Shown: positions 52,902 through 62,182, numbered from the stretch's first letter. The stretch is 64,000 bases of DNA from CBDFLT01 sp965249225 (GCA_965249225.1 CBDFLT010000009.1:310001-374000), one strand, 5' to 3'. The notes: generated by a model from the sequence alone, not told the origin. Made by a program: numbers and translations.

Positions 52902-53765
52902 ATCAGCCCCATACGCACCCCCACAAGCAAGCGGACCGCAAACGGCGCACGCCCTAAAAAGTCTCTGGGACAGCACTTTCTGGTGGACAGGCGCGTGTTG
53001 GGGCGCATATTGGACGCAGCCGAGGTCTCGCCAGAGGACTGGGTGGTCGAGATCGGTCCCGGGCGCGGCATCGTCACCAGGGAGCTGGCCCTCAGGGCCG
53101 GACGCGTGGTGGCTGTGGAGCTAGACGAGTCCCTATCTGCGCGGCTTTCGGGAGAGTTTGGCGACGACCCGAAGGTGGAGGTGGTTACCGCCGATGCCAG
53201 ACAGGTGGACATAGGCTCGCTGGTGGAGGCCAACGCCCCGTACAAGGTGGTGGCCAACCTGCCGTACTACGCGGCATCTCCGATAGTGCGGCGCTTCCTG
53301 ACGGCGGAGCACAAGCCTAGGCTGATGGTGGTCATGGTGCAGCGGGAGGTAGCGCGTGGAATGACCGCTGCTCCCGGCAAGATGGGCCTCCTTTCGGTGG
53401 CGGTCCAGGTGTACGGTCTGGCGCGCGTCGTCACTCTCGTGCCTCCCAGGGCGTTTCGGCCACCACCGAAGGTGACATCGGCCGTGGTCCGTGTGGACGT
53501 CTACGACGAGCCCGCCGTGGCCTTCGATTCTGAGGAGCGCTTTTTTCACCTGGTGAGGGCGGGCTTCAGTGCGCCCAGGAAGCAGATCCGCAACAGCCTA
53601 CGCCACGGTCTTAAGGCGTCGGCGGATTCCGTCCAGACCCTGCTTTCACACGCGGATATCGATCCCACCCGCCGCGCCGAGACCCTGAGCCTGACCGAGT
53701 GGGCCTCCCTCTACCACGCCTACCAGGAGGCGATTCCCGTCGGAAGTCAAGATGCCGACGATTAA
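52902..53765 (+). CDS. rsmA: 16S rRNA dimethyladenosine transferase RsmA (KsgA); start uncertain
   Basis: It dimethylates two adenines near the 3' end of 16S rRNA. The SAM motif VVEIGPGRGIVTREL, VVAVELDESL, and the catalytic NLPYYAASPIVRRF are present. The essential N-terminal part PKKSLGQHFLVDRRV is encoded in frame, but the first ATG/GTG/TTG in frame is the GTG inside that motif (52983). Between an in-frame stop at 52788 and that GTG only ATC (52902) or ATA (52911) could serve; ATC has CGGAG seven bases upstream and is used here. The gene overlaps ispE by 14 bases. Confidence 0.88.
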   Translation: MSPIRTPTSKRTANGARPKKSLGQHFLVDRRVLGRILDAAEVSPEDWVVEIGPGRGIVTRELALRAGRVVAVELDESLSARLSGEFGDDPKVEVVTADARQVDIGSLVEANAPYKVVANLPYYAASPIVRRFLTAEHKPRLMVVMVQREVARGMTAAPGKMGLLSVAVQVYGLARVVTLVPPRAFRPPPKVTSAVVRVDVYDEPAVAFDSEERFFHLVRAGFSAPRKQIRNSLRHGLKASADSVQTLLSHADIDPTRRAETLSLTEWASLYHAYQEAIPVGSQDADD

Positions 53766-54618
53766 AGCATACGCCAAGGTCAATCTCACACTCGAGGTGC
53801 TTGGAAGGCGAGACGACGGCTATCACGACATCGCCTCGATAGTGCAAACTGTGGACCTCTTCGACACGCTAAGCCTGGAGCCTTCCGAGACCATTGAGCT
53901 GGAATGGGACCGGCCGGAGCCGGTGTCGCCCGACAACCTGGTACTGAGGGCGGCAGCGATGCTTAGGGATGTCGCGGGTGTGGACAAGGGCGCACAGATA
54001 CGGCTCCAGAAGGCGGTCCCCCTCTCCGCCGGTCTCGGAGGAGGAAGCAGCGATGCCGCCGCAGCGCTGCACGGCCTTAACCAGATCTGGCAGCTCGGCA
54101 TGTCCATCGACGACCTGATGCCGGTAGCGGCGGATCTGGGCTCGGACGTTCCGTTCTTCCTTCACGGAGGCACTGCCATGGTCCAGGGCCGTGGCGAGCG
54201 CGTCCGGCCGCTCCCGCCGGCGGACCTCGAATGGCTCATCCTGCTGGTCCCCGATATCCACATCCCCGACAAGACCGCGATGCTTTACGGTAGCCTCTCC
54301 GACCGGAACATGACCAGGGGGGCCCTCACGCGTAAGCTGGAGGCCCGTATCATGGGCGGCGGCGACGTGCCACCCCAGTTCCTGTTCAACGCCTTCGACG
54401 AGGTCGCTTCCGATGCCTTTCCAGGCCTCGAGGAGTACCGGGAGGGGTTAAGTTCCGCGGGAGCCAGGGAGGTCCATCTGGCGGGAAGCGGGCCGACGCT
54501 GTTCGCGCCCGTGTCAAGTAGGGAGGTGGGTACCGCCTTTCAGCTCATCCTCCAGCACCAGCGCGGCTGGCAGGCGCATCTCGTGTCCACACACCAGCCC
54601 TCCGGAGTACGGCGGTGA
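53752..54618 (+). CDS. ispE: 4-diphosphocytidyl-2-C-methyl-D-erythritol kinase
   Basis: A 288-residue GHMP kinase of the MEP isoprenoid pathway. The start AYAKVNLTLEVLGRRDDGYH carries the substrate lysine; the ATP loop is PLSAGLGGGSSDAAAALHGL; DLGSDVPFFLHGGTAMVQGR and HLAGSGPTLF follow. It overlaps rsmA by 14 bases and the next membrane gene by four, forming one operon. Confidence 0.95.
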   Translation: MPTIKAYAKVNLTLEVLGRRDDGYHDIASIVQTVDLFDTLSLEPSETIELEWDRPEPVSPDNLVLRAAAMLRDVAGVDKGAQIRLQKAVPLSAGLGGGSSDAAAALHGLNQIWQLGMSIDDLMPVAADLGSDVPFFLHGGTAMVQGRGERVRPLPPADLEWLILLVPDIHIPDKTAMLYGSLSDRNMTRGALTRKLEARIMGGGDVPPQFLFNAFDEVASDAFPGLEEYREGLSSAGAREVHLAGSGPTLFAPVSSREVGTAFQLILQHQRGWQAHLVSTHQPSGVRR

Positions 54619-55028
54619 GCGCCGTCATAGCGGGCGCGGCTAGCGGCATGGTCATGGCCGTGGTGTTCGTACCAGTCGGGGCCATGATTCTTTTCTCCAT
54701 GGCTAAAGAGCCCTCACCCAGGTTCAGGGCATTGCTGGGAAAACACTCTCCGATGAAGCTGGTGATGCCGGCGGTGGTGCTGGCGTACCCGGTATGGGGT
54801 GCCATAGGCGCCGTGATGGGGCTGCTATACAACGTCAGCGAAGAGGCGGCGCCACGTGGAGGCATCGGAAGCTCCAACCTGGCCTTCACGCTGGCCGTCG
54901 TGATTGGGGCGGCTTTGTTTGCCGTACCGCTGTGGGCGCTCTTCAGACGCATGAAGATAGGACTCGCGGTGATGGGGCTGGCCTTCGCCGGCGTCTTCGG
55001 GTGGTTTCTTCCGCTGTTCGCCTCGTGA
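54615..55028 (+). CDS. small integral membrane protein (137 aa)
   Basis: 137 residues with four predicted membrane helices: about residues 3-30, 48-70, 87-107 and 115-135 (for example LAFTLAVVIGAALFAVPLWA). I recognise no family. The GTG start overlaps the ispE stop (GTGA), so it is translated with ispE; function unknown. Confidence 0.7.
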   Translation: MSAVIAGAASGMVMAVVFVPVGAMILFSMAKEPSPRFRALLGKHSPMKLVMPAVVLAYPVWGAIGAVMGLLYNVSEEAAPRGGIGSSNLAFTLAVVIGAALFAVPLWALFRRMKIGLAVMGLAFAGVFGWFLPLFAS

Positions 55029-55127
55029 GGTCGGGCTGACTAGTCAAAACGTGGTTGATAGTCCTGGGGCGTAACCCCGCCCCGGGGTGGTTAGTCCTGC
55101 CCGGCCCTCCCTCGACGGTGTCCTGCA

Positions 55128-55340
55128 GTGACCCTGGAAACGCCCGAATGGAAGTTGCTGTACAATCGGCGTGTAGCTGTAGAAAGGGTGTTCGGTAGGC
55201 TCAAAGACCATCGCGTCTTCAATAGGGTCAGAGTGCGGGGAATTAGAAAAGTTACCGTCCAATGTTATCTGTCCGTCATGGTAAGTCAGGCCCAGGCACT
55301 CACCACAGGTTGTAGGGTCCAAGTCCGGAAGGTGGCGTAG
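55128..55340 (+). pseudogene. transposase remnant (DDE type, C-terminal piece)
   Basis: About 70 codons. RRVAVERVFGRLKDHRVFNR is the conserved C-terminal E-containing segment of IS1182/IS4-like DDE transposases (usually followed by a helix of hydrophobic character, as here). The N-terminal catalytic parts are missing and no intact terminal inverted repeats are seen. It marks an old insertion between ispE's operon and the unknown genes to its right. Confidence 0.7.
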
Positions 55341-55733
55341 TTGGAGAACATCGACCCTGCGTACGACTATATTGAACAGGAGATTGAAACCCTCAAGAAC
55401 TTGATGGCGTTCGGCGACTCGCGCCTCTGTAACGACGAACTGTCCACTTACTTACTAAGGTTAATAGTCGAGCAGAGACAACAAATTCTTTTCATGCGAA
55501 TACAATTCAGACTGTATATGGTCGCTACTGGGTTCAAAAGCCAAGAGGCCAAAGCCCTCCAAGCAGATAGGGCTCTCGTAACCCAGGACACCGTATTCAG
55601 AGCAGCATTCCCTCATGTCGATGACCCTGTTAGCTATTTTGGGGATTGGCTGAAGAGTCTTGATGATAAATTCGCTGAGTTGGGGGTACAAAATCTAATG
55701 GCGCGATCTTCTGCGCTAACCCCTCCCCCATAG
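55341..55733 (+). CDS. hypothetical protein (130 aa) beside the transposase remnant
   Basis: 130 residues, start TTG directly after the remnant's stop. It is helical and charged (DPAYDYIEQEIETLKNLMAF, VEQRQQILFMRIQFRLYMVA), with lower GC than the housekeeping genes around it. No domain recognised. Its last 100 bases overlap a convergent small gene. Possibly acquired together with the insertion. Confidence 0.55.
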   Translation: MENIDPAYDYIEQEIETLKNLMAFGDSRLCNDELSTYLLRLIVEQRQQILFMRIQFRLYMVATGFKSQEAKALQADRALVTQDTVFRAAFPHVDDPVSYFGDWLKSLDDKFAELGVQNLMARSSALTPPP

Positions 55734-55830
55734 CCACCTCCATATACAGACTAGACCGCTCTGCGGCTTCTCGATTTATCTCCTCCCGCACTCTTTCCTT
55801 TGTTAATTCCGTTTTCTCTTTAGTCGCCAA
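55630..55830 (-). CDS. small hypothetical protein (66 aa), antisense-overlapping
   Basis: 66 residues starting at TTG with a very good GGAGGTG site six bases upstream, which is the main support. The N-terminal half is a charged helix (KEKTELTKERVREEINREAA); the second half contains LAQKIAPLDFVPPTQRIY. Unrecognised. It overlaps the 3' third of the plus-strand neighbour by about 100 bases, so at most one of the two may be conserved, or both form a convergent pair. Confidence 0.45.
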   Translation of the reverse strand: MATKEKTELTKERVREEINREAAERSSLYMEVAMGEGLAQKIAPLDFVPPTQRIYHQDSSANPQNS

Positions 55831-55980
55831 TTTTCACCTCCTACTATTATTGCTCTGCGTGCCTATGGCATAGTGTTCCTGGCCTTATCCCTTCGCGAGT
55901 TTTGAATAAAGCTACATTGACCCCTAGTGAGGTCGCAACTAGAATGATGCCAGCCCGACTTCGACATTAGAGGACCCCCT

Positions 55981-56667
55981 TTGGCCATCTTCGATCTGCA
56001 CGTCCACACGGTCACTGGAAGCAGTGACAGCAGCCTGACCCCAGAGCAGCTAATAGAGGAAGCTGCTCGCATCGGCCTGGACGGAGTGTGCCTGACCGAG
56101 CACAGCGGGGGGTGGGACGACGAGGAGTTTCGACGCGTTTTCGAGGAGACGGGCATCACGGTAGTCAGGGGCCTCGAAGTCACCACCGACATGGGACACA
56201 TCCTCGTGCTGGGGCTGCACAAGGTCAGCGGGCTGAGGACGGAGGTGGACAAGGCGGGCGGCGTGATGATCTCGGCTCACCCGTTCCGCTACCTGTTCGG
56301 CGGCCACCCCTACAACGTCAACCTCCTCTTCGAGGACGCCGAACGCCGACCAAAGACGCCCCAGGAGGCCGCGGACCACCCGGTGTTCCAGATGGTGGAC
56401 GATGTCGAGGTCGCCAACGGAGCAAACACCTACGAGGAGAACTACTTCTGCTCAGAGACGGCTCGGGCGCTGGGCTTCTCCGGCACCGGCGGTAGCGACG
56501 CCCACTCCGTCCACGGCCTAGGGAAGGGCATCACGATCCTCGACGGAGATGTGAAGTCGGAGGCCGACCTGATCGACGCCATCAGGGCCAAGGCGTTCGC
56601 GCCCGGCGAAATTCTTGATACCGGCGAGGTGCTCGCGTTCCGCGACCGGGTCGCCGATCCATCTTAA
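55981..56667 (+). CDS. PHP domain metal-dependent phosphoesterase family protein
   Basis: A 228-residue PHP-fold protein. Metal ligands: FDLHVHTVTGSSDSSLTPEQ, LTEHSGGW, MISAHPFRY, and GTGGSDAHSVHGLG near the end. Bacterial relatives hydrolyse small phosphoesters such as nucleoside 3',5'-bisphosphates; the exact substrate is open. TTG start after GAGGA. It precedes the DinG-like gene by about 60 bases. Confidence 0.88.
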   Translation: MAIFDLHVHTVTGSSDSSLTPEQLIEEAARIGLDGVCLTEHSGGWDDEEFRRVFEETGITVVRGLEVTTDMGHILVLGLHKVSGLRTEVDKAGGVMISAHPFRYLFGGHPYNVNLLFEDAERRPKTPQEAADHPVFQMVDDVEVANGANTYEENYFCSETARALGFSGTGGSDAHSVHGLGKGITILDGDVKSEADLIDAIRAKAFAPGEILDTGEVLAFRDRVADPS

Positions 56668-56724
56668 GAGACTTAGGCTGGAGCCGGTCCAGCGGAGGCC
56701 ACGTCGCCCAGCTTGGATGTACGC

Positions 56725-59553
56725 ATGTCCCGAATAGCTCCATACACGTCTGCGCTCGAGGATGTCTGGGTGGCGCTGGACCTGGAGACCACTGGGCTAT
56801 GGCCTGATAATGACGACATCATCGAGGTGGGCGCGGTCAGGTTCCAGGGAGACCGTGTCCTCGATACCTTTCAGACGTTCGTCAACCCAGGGCGGCGCCT
56901 CAGCGACTTTATCAAGCGGTACACCGGCATCAGACAGCGTGACGTGGACGGTGCGCCGCCTTTCAAGGCGATTTCAGGGCAACTGGCCTCGTTCGTCGGC
57001 TCGTCACCGATAATCGGGCACAACCTGGGGTTCGACCTGGGGTTCCTCAGCGAAAATGGGCTCGATTTACGAAACCCCCGGTCCGACACTTGGGAGATGG
57101 CCTACGTCTTGCTTCCGGAGGCCCGGGACTACTCCCTCGGCGGCATCTCGGCATCTCTGGACATAGCTCACCCACAGCCCCACAGGGCCGACGCGGACGC
57201 TCTGGTCACACAGCGGCTCTTCGTAAAGCTGGCCGGGATGGCCCTGGAACTGGACGCCAACACGTTGGCCGAGATGGGACGGCTGGCCGCGCGGTCCCCC
57301 TGGGTGCTGTCGTACCTTTTGAGAGGTATAGAGGCCCAGAGAATCGGCACGGCCTCTCCACAGCCGACCGCCGTCGGCGTCGACGGTGTGGACACCGGGG
57401 CCCTCAAGCGTCGCCTCAAACGCGTAAAGTCCCTGCGTCCCAACAAGGCTGTCCGTGAGCTGGACGTGGACCTTGTCGCGTCTCTACTGAGCAAAGGCAG
57501 CCCTCTGGCGAAGGCCGTGCCGGCATTCGAGGAGCGGTCCCAGCAGGTGGCCATGACGAGGGCGATAGCCGAGGCCATCAACGAGGGCAAGCGCCTTATC
57601 GTGGAGGCGGGCACCGGAGTGGGCAAATCGTTGGCCTACCTGCTGCCGGCCGCGCTCTACGCTCTGGACAACAACAAGCGCATCGTCATCTCGACCAATA
57701 CCATCAATCTCCAGGAGCAGCTCCTCACCAAGGACATCCCTACCCTGGTGGAGGGCCTCGCCGGAGTCGAGAGAGTCCCAACCCAGGACCTGCGTTTCAC
57801 TCAACTCAAAGGACGCGCCAACTACCTCTGCGTGAAGCGATGGGCCCATCTACGCTCCCTCGAAAGCCTGTCGGGCAACGAGGCCCGGATGCTGGCGAAG
57901 ACCCTGGTGTGGCTTCAGTCGACCGCTACGGGGGACAGGAGTGAGCTGAACCTTGGCGGCGGAGGCACAGCGGCCGCCTGGGACCGGCTGTCGGCGCAGG
58001 GCGCTCGAGGGTGCCCAGCATCCACCGGCCCGTGTTTCCTACGAGCCGCGAGAGAGAGGGCGGCGGCGGCACACGTGGTCGTCGTCAACCACGCGCTCCT
58101 GATGTCGGACATCACCGCCGGCGGCACGCTGATACCGCCGCACGACATCCTGATCATAGACGAGGCCCACCACTTGGAGGAGGAGGCCACCAGGCACCTG
58201 GGATTCGAGGTGGGCCAAGCCGGAATCGACGACCGCCTCCAGTCGCTCAGCGGGGAGCGCGGCCTCCTTCGCGAGGTGATCGCCGCCTTCCGAGGCGCAT
58301 CGGCGAAGACGACGCGGCGTGAGACCGTGGAGAAGATAGCCAGTCAGACGGCGGTGCTGCTCCCAGAGGTCCGGGAAAGGATGTCCATCCTGTTCGCGTC
58401 CCTGGGAAGAATTCTCGATGCGCGGGAAGGCGAGGGTGTCGATGGGTCCGAGGCCCGGATTACCTCGGGCATGAGGGCCCAGCCCGACTGGTCGGAACTA
58501 GAGATAGTTTGGCAGCACGCGGACGTGGTCCTGGCCGAGCTTGGCAACAGCCTGCGAGGGCTTGACACGGCGCTGGACGGGCTTGAAGACTCCGGCCTGA
58601 TCAACTACGAGGGCCTCATGATGGAGATGGCGAACCATCTTCAGTCAAACGCCGAGCAGAGGCAGAGGCTGAAGGAGGTGATCCCTAACCCTAAATCCGA
58701 CGGCATCTACTGGGCGACGCGCGGCCGCCGCGACGGCAACATCACTCTGCACTCTGCGCCGCTGCAGGTGGGTGAGCAGCTTGACCACCTGCTGTACTCC
58801 CGCAAGGACTGCGTCGTCTTGACCGGGGCCACTTTGAGCGCCAATGAATCATTTCAACACATCGTGGACCGCACTGGCTTCAAGGACGCCGACGAACTGC
58901 TGCTGGGATCGCCGTTCGACTATCCCCGGGTCGCGCTGGTATGCGTTCCAGAGGATATGCCGGAGCCATCATCTCCCGGGTACCAGGCGGAGCTGGAGCG
59001 AGCCATCACCGACGCGGCGGTGGCCGCGGGGGGACGCACCATGGCCCTGTTCACCTCTCACGCTTCGCTCCAGGCGGCGGCGGCGGCCGTCCGCGGAGAC
59101 CTGGAGGCCCAGGGCATCAACGTGCTGGCACAGGGCATCGATGGAACTCCACATCGGATTCTGAGCCAGTTCCTCGAGGACCGTAGCTCGCTGTTGCTGG
59201 GCACCGCCAGCTTCTGGGAGGGGGTTGATCTGGCGGGGGAGTCTCTAGAGGTGTTGCTACTCTCGCGTTTGCCCTTCAGTGTGCCCACAGATCCCGTATT
59301 CGCGGCCCGGTCAGAGCTTTTCGAGTCCCCGTTCATGGAATACGCGGTGCCGCAGGCCGTCCTGCGCCTGAGGCAGGGCTTCGGCCGGCTCATACGAACC
59401 AAGAGCGACAGGGGGGTCGTGGTCATCCTCGACCGCCGAATCATCTCTCGCGGGTACGGCAAGGCGTTCCTGGACTCGCTACCGCAGTCAACTTTTCACT
59501 TGTGCCGGCTCGACACGATAGGGGAAGAGATAAGAAGTTGGGTGGGAAGATAG
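56725..59553 (+). CDS. dinG: DinG-family ATP-dependent helicase with N-terminal 3'-5' exonuclease domain
   Basis: About 942 residues. The DnaQ-like exonuclease domain (residues 10-180) has ALDLETTGL, HNLGFDLGF and HRADADA, so its acidic residues are intact. The XPD/DinG helicase follows with Walker A AGTGVGKSLAYLLP, the Fe-S type cysteines (CVKRW; GCPASTGPC), DEAHH in IIDEAHHLEEEA and motif VI QGFGRLIRT. The order exonuclease-helicase is that of Gram-positive DinG. Start ATG chosen; TTG 56713 is possible. The glycosylase gene follows three bases later. Confidence 0.93.
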   Translation: MSRIAPYTSALEDVWVALDLETTGLWPDNDDIIEVGAVRFQGDRVLDTFQTFVNPGRRLSDFIKRYTGIRQRDVDGAPPFKAISGQLASFVGSSPIIGHNLGFDLGFLSENGLDLRNPRSDTWEMAYVLLPEARDYSLGGISASLDIAHPQPHRADADALVTQRLFVKLAGMALELDANTLAEMGRLAARSPWVLSYLLRGIEAQRIGTASPQPTAVGVDGVDTGALKRRLKRVKSLRPNKAVRELDVDLVASLLSKGSPLAKAVPAFEERSQQVAMTRAIAEAINEGKRLIVEAGTGVGKSLAYLLPAALYALDNNKRIVISTNTINLQEQLLTKDIPTLVEGLAGVERVPTQDLRFTQLKGRANYLCVKRWAHLRSLESLSGNEARMLAKTLVWLQSTATGDRSELNLGGGGTAAAWDRLSAQGARGCPASTGPCFLRAARERAAAAHVVVVNHALLMSDITAGGTLIPPHDILIIDEAHHLEEEATRHLGFEVGQAGIDDRLQSLSGERGLLREVIAAFRGASAKTTRRETVEKIASQTAVLLPEVRERMSILFASLGRILDAREGEGVDGSEARITSGMRAQPDWSELEIVWQHADVVLAELGNSLRGLDTALDGLEDSGLINYEGLMMEMANHLQSNAEQRQRLKEVIPNPKSDGIYWATRGRRDGNITLHSAPLQVGEQLDHLLYSRKDCVVLTGATLSANESFQHIVDRTGFKDADELLLGSPFDYPRVALVCVPEDMPEPSSPGYQAELERAITDAAVAAGGRTMALFTSHASLQAAAAAVRGDLEAQGINVLAQGIDGTPHRILSQFLEDRSSLLLGTASFWEGVDLAGESLEVLLLSRLPFSVPTDPVFAARSELFESPFMEYAVPQAVLRLRQGFGRLIRTKSDRGVVVILDRRIISRGYGKAFLDSLPQSTFHLCRLDTIGEEIRSWVGR

Positions 59554-59556
59554 CCA

Positions 59557-60405
59557 GTGCTCATACCGATCAAACAGGCCTTCGATCTGGAGAGCACCCT
59601 GTACAGCGGACAGTCGTTCCGCTGGCGGAGAGACGGCGACTGGAGCGTCGGCGTCGTGTTCGACAACATCGTTAAGGTCCGCCAGGTCTCGGAGGGTATA
59701 GAGTACGCATGCGGCCCAGATGAGGAAACCGACGTCACGCCGCTGCTGACAGAGTACCTCGGCCTCGGAAGCGATCTGGACCACATCTACCACTCGGTGG
59801 CCAAAGACGAGCGGATAGTGAGGGCGATCGGCAAATATTGGGGAATGCGGATTCTGCGTCAAGAGCCGTGGGAGTGCCTTATCTCTTTTATCATCTCTTC
59901 GAACTCCAATATCTTGCGAATAAGCGGCCATGTGGAAGACCTGGCGAACACGTTCGGGCGCCCGCTTCGATATGGCGGGCACACAAGGAACACCTTCCCC
60001 GCTCCGAGCGTGCTGCGGGACGTGGGCGAGCGACGGCTGAGGGAGATGCGCCTGGGATTCCGGGCGCCGTACGTCGATGCCACGGCAAAAATCGTGGCGG
60101 ATGGCGAGATAGACCTGTTTGCGCTCAGAGAGGCGGCCTACGACGAGGCGCTGCAGACGCTAACCAGTCTGCCTGGAGTCGGCGACAAGGTAGCTAACTG
60201 CGTGCTCCTGTTCTCCCTGGACAAGCTCGAGGCTTTCCCCGTGGACGTGTGGGTAAGGCGGGCGCTCCAGGAGTGGTATCTGGACGAGCGGAAAAAGAAG
60301 CTCTCAGCCGAGAAAATGCGTCTTTGGGCGCGCGAGTATTTCGGCCCATACGCCGGCTACGCCAACCAGTACATGTTCCAGGACAGGCGGCTGCAGACCA
60401 AATAG
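59557..60405 (+). CDS. 8-oxoguanine DNA glycosylase (OGG1-like)
   Basis: A 282-residue HhH-GPD glycosylase that excises 8-oxoguanine and nicks at the abasic site. FDLESTLYSGQSFRWRR is the OGG N-terminal domain, ISFIISSNSNI the conserved Asn region. The HhH is TLTSLPGVGDKVANCVLLFS with catalytic Lys211, and Asp230 is in FPVDVWVRRAL. GTG start, three bases after the DinG-like gene, so they form a DNA-repair pair. Confidence 0.93.
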   Translation: MLIPIKQAFDLESTLYSGQSFRWRRDGDWSVGVVFDNIVKVRQVSEGIEYACGPDEETDVTPLLTEYLGLGSDLDHIYHSVAKDERIVRAIGKYWGMRILRQEPWECLISFIISSNSNILRISGHVEDLANTFGRPLRYGGHTRNTFPAPSVLRDVGERRLREMRLGFRAPYVDATAKIVADGEIDLFALREAAYDEALQTLTSLPGVGDKVANCVLLFSLDKLEAFPVDVWVRRALQEWYLDERKKKLSAEKMRLWAREYFGPYAGYANQYMFQDRRLQTK

Positions 60406-60444
60406 TGAGGAATTAAGTCCGCGCTACGGTGATGCGCCGGACGC

Positions 60445-61359
60445 TTACTGAAGCTGGACCCAGTCCCCGCCCAGCCGGTCGAAGCGGCGATGGAACTCCT
60501 CCACCGGCTCGCTGGAGATGGGCAGCTCGTTCTCGACCAACGCGATGTTGGAGAGCATATGGGAGGGGTTACGGGTGCCGACGATGGCCGTATCCACCTC
60601 CGGATGGGCGAAGACGAACCCGAGCGCGAGAAGGATGTCGCCGTCGGGCGCACCGGGTATGGGGCCCATGCGGGCCACCTCCTGGGCTCGTTGGAAGTAC
60701 TCGTTAGCGTACTCCGAAGGGCTCCGGGCCGCACCCCACGCGCCGTTGGCGATAGGGCGCTTGATTATTATCCCCATGTCCCTCTCTTTGGCGAGAGCGA
60801 GAATCCCCCTAGTCCTGGCGTGCTGCTCCACGACGTTGAAGCTGGTTTGAAGGGTGTCGAACACGCCGCTCTCTACGGCCCAGAGCGCCTCGTCGTTGTC
60901 TCCACTGTAGCCGGTGAACCGCGTCTTACCGGCTTCCTTGGCCTTCAGCAGCGCCTCGGTGGCCTCGCCCCGCTTTAACGTGTCCAGATCGCACGAGTGA
61001 ATCTGCACCAGGTCGAGGTAGTCGGTATTCATGCGGGCCAGGCTCCGGTCGATGCTGTCGGTGACGGTCTGCGCGGAAAAGGGCGTCCCAACGTAACCTC
61101 CGACGACGTCCCCGCACTTGGTCGCGAGAACGTATTCGTCCCGTCTGTGGGCGACCGTACGCCCGATCAGCTCCTCGCTGGTCTCGTAACAGGCGGCGGT
61201 GTCGAGGAAGTTGATCCCACCATCGAGGGCGGAGTTGAGCACATTCCCGGCCCTCTCCACGTCGGCCGGCGCGAGGCTATAGTTCTGACCAATCTCGGCC
61301 AGCCCCGCACCCAGCATGCTCACCATCAGGCCTGTCTTGCCGAGCGCCGTCTTCTTCAT
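60445..61359 (-). CDS. aldo/keto reductase
   Basis: A 304-residue NADPH-dependent reductase: start LGKTGLMVSMLGAGLAEIGQ, catalytic Asp/Tyr in FLDTAACYETSEELIG, Lys in YVLATKCGD, and His in LDLVQIHSCDLDTLKRGE. AIVGTRNPSHM is the cofactor segment. The substrate is unknown. It lies between the glycosylase gene and bioY, and is convergent with the former. Confidence 0.9.
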   Translation of the reverse strand: MKKTALGKTGLMVSMLGAGLAEIGQNYSLAPADVERAGNVLNSALDGGINFLDTAACYETSEELIGRTVAHRRDEYVLATKCGDVVGGYVGTPFSAQTVTDSIDRSLARMNTDYLDLVQIHSCDLDTLKRGEATEALLKAKEAGKTRFTGYSGDNDEALWAVESGVFDTLQTSFNVVEQHARTRGILALAKERDMGIIIKRPIANGAWGAARSPSEYANEYFQRAQEVARMGPIPGAPDGDILLALGFVFAHPEVDTAIVGTRNPSHMLSNIALVENELPISSEPVEEFHRRFDRLGGDWVQLQ

Positions 61360-61476
61360 TTGCCGTTGCTCCCTGTCACATCCCCTGGCCAGTCGTCATG
61401 GAAGACTTTCAATCCCCAGAACCCCCGGCGCCGGTGGGCTGACGCGGATCGGGTTAGTCCGTGTCATCGAAGAGAG

Positions 61477-62139
61477 TTAGGGACTGGGGCCGGAGTCACC
61501 CTCTCGTCGGCGCTTGTCGGCCAGGGTCCAGAGCCCGGCGACTACCAGAGCCGCACCCATTAGCTTGATCAGATCACCGGGAATGAAAGGGTACATCCCC
61601 TTGGAAAACACCGTCTCCCAGGACACAAAGCCGAATGCGCCCAGCCAAAGCAGTCCTGGCACGTATACCACGAGATTGCCCAAAAGCATAGGCCAGAGCC
61701 CGCGTCCTCGGTTCCAACCGTGCTGCGACATGTACCCAACCAGCCACGTGGCGGCAATGAACCCGATTATGTAACCTGCCGTAGGACTCCCGGAGACGTA
61801 GGCCCAGCCATTACCGCCACCCTGGAAAACCGGCACCCCGGCCATCCCCAGGAAATACCACACCAGAATAGTAAAGAGGCCCCAGCGTACGCCCAGAACC
61901 CCGGTCGTCAACAGAACTCCGAAGGTCTGGAGCGTGATAGGGACAGGGTTATCGGGCAGGTAGAACCGAGCCCGGCCCATTCCCACCAGGATGCCCACAA
62001 ACGCCAAGGCGATGACGAACCTGTGAATTGTGGTCGCTGACGGCAGCAGAGCTTCCAGCAGGGACCGCTCATAGGCCCCTATCAGCCTCAACGGCCGCAA
62101 CTCAAATAGCGTATCGACTCTCTTTGCGACTTCTAACAC
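61477..62139 (-). CDS. bioY: biotin transporter BioY
   Basis: A 220-residue ECF-type S component with six membrane helices. Signature segments: ARFYLPDNPVPITLQTFGVL, GWAYVSGSPTAGYIIGFIAA and MYPFIPGDLIKLMGAALV. It binds biotin outside the cell and imports it alone or with EcfAT, whose genes are not here. GTG start after AGGAGGAG. The leader folds so that start codon and ribosome binding site may be paired. Confidence 0.93.
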   Translation of the reverse strand: MLEVAKRVDTLFELRPLRLIGAYERSLLEALLPSATTIHRFVIALAFVGILVGMGRARFYLPDNPVPITLQTFGVLLTTGVLGVRWGLFTILVWYFLGMAGVPVFQGGGNGWAYVSGSPTAGYIIGFIAATWLVGYMSQHGWNRGRGLWPMLLGNLVVYVPGLLWLGAFGFVSWETVFSKGMYPFIPGDLIKLMGAALVVAGLWTLADKRRREGDSGPSP

Positions 62140-62182
62140 TAGATTTCTCCTCCTGCCAGATGGAGGCGTAAGCCTCCTAGTG
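62137..62182 (-). promoter_or_regulatory. structured leader over the bioY start
   Basis: In the bioY message CACTAG pairs with CTAGTG, which includes the GTG start codon; inside lies a GGAGGC-TTAC-GCCTCC hairpin. The same GCCTCC could instead pair with the AGGAGGAG ribosome binding site. Two exclusive folds touching the start signal suggest translational control. Confidence 0.5.
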
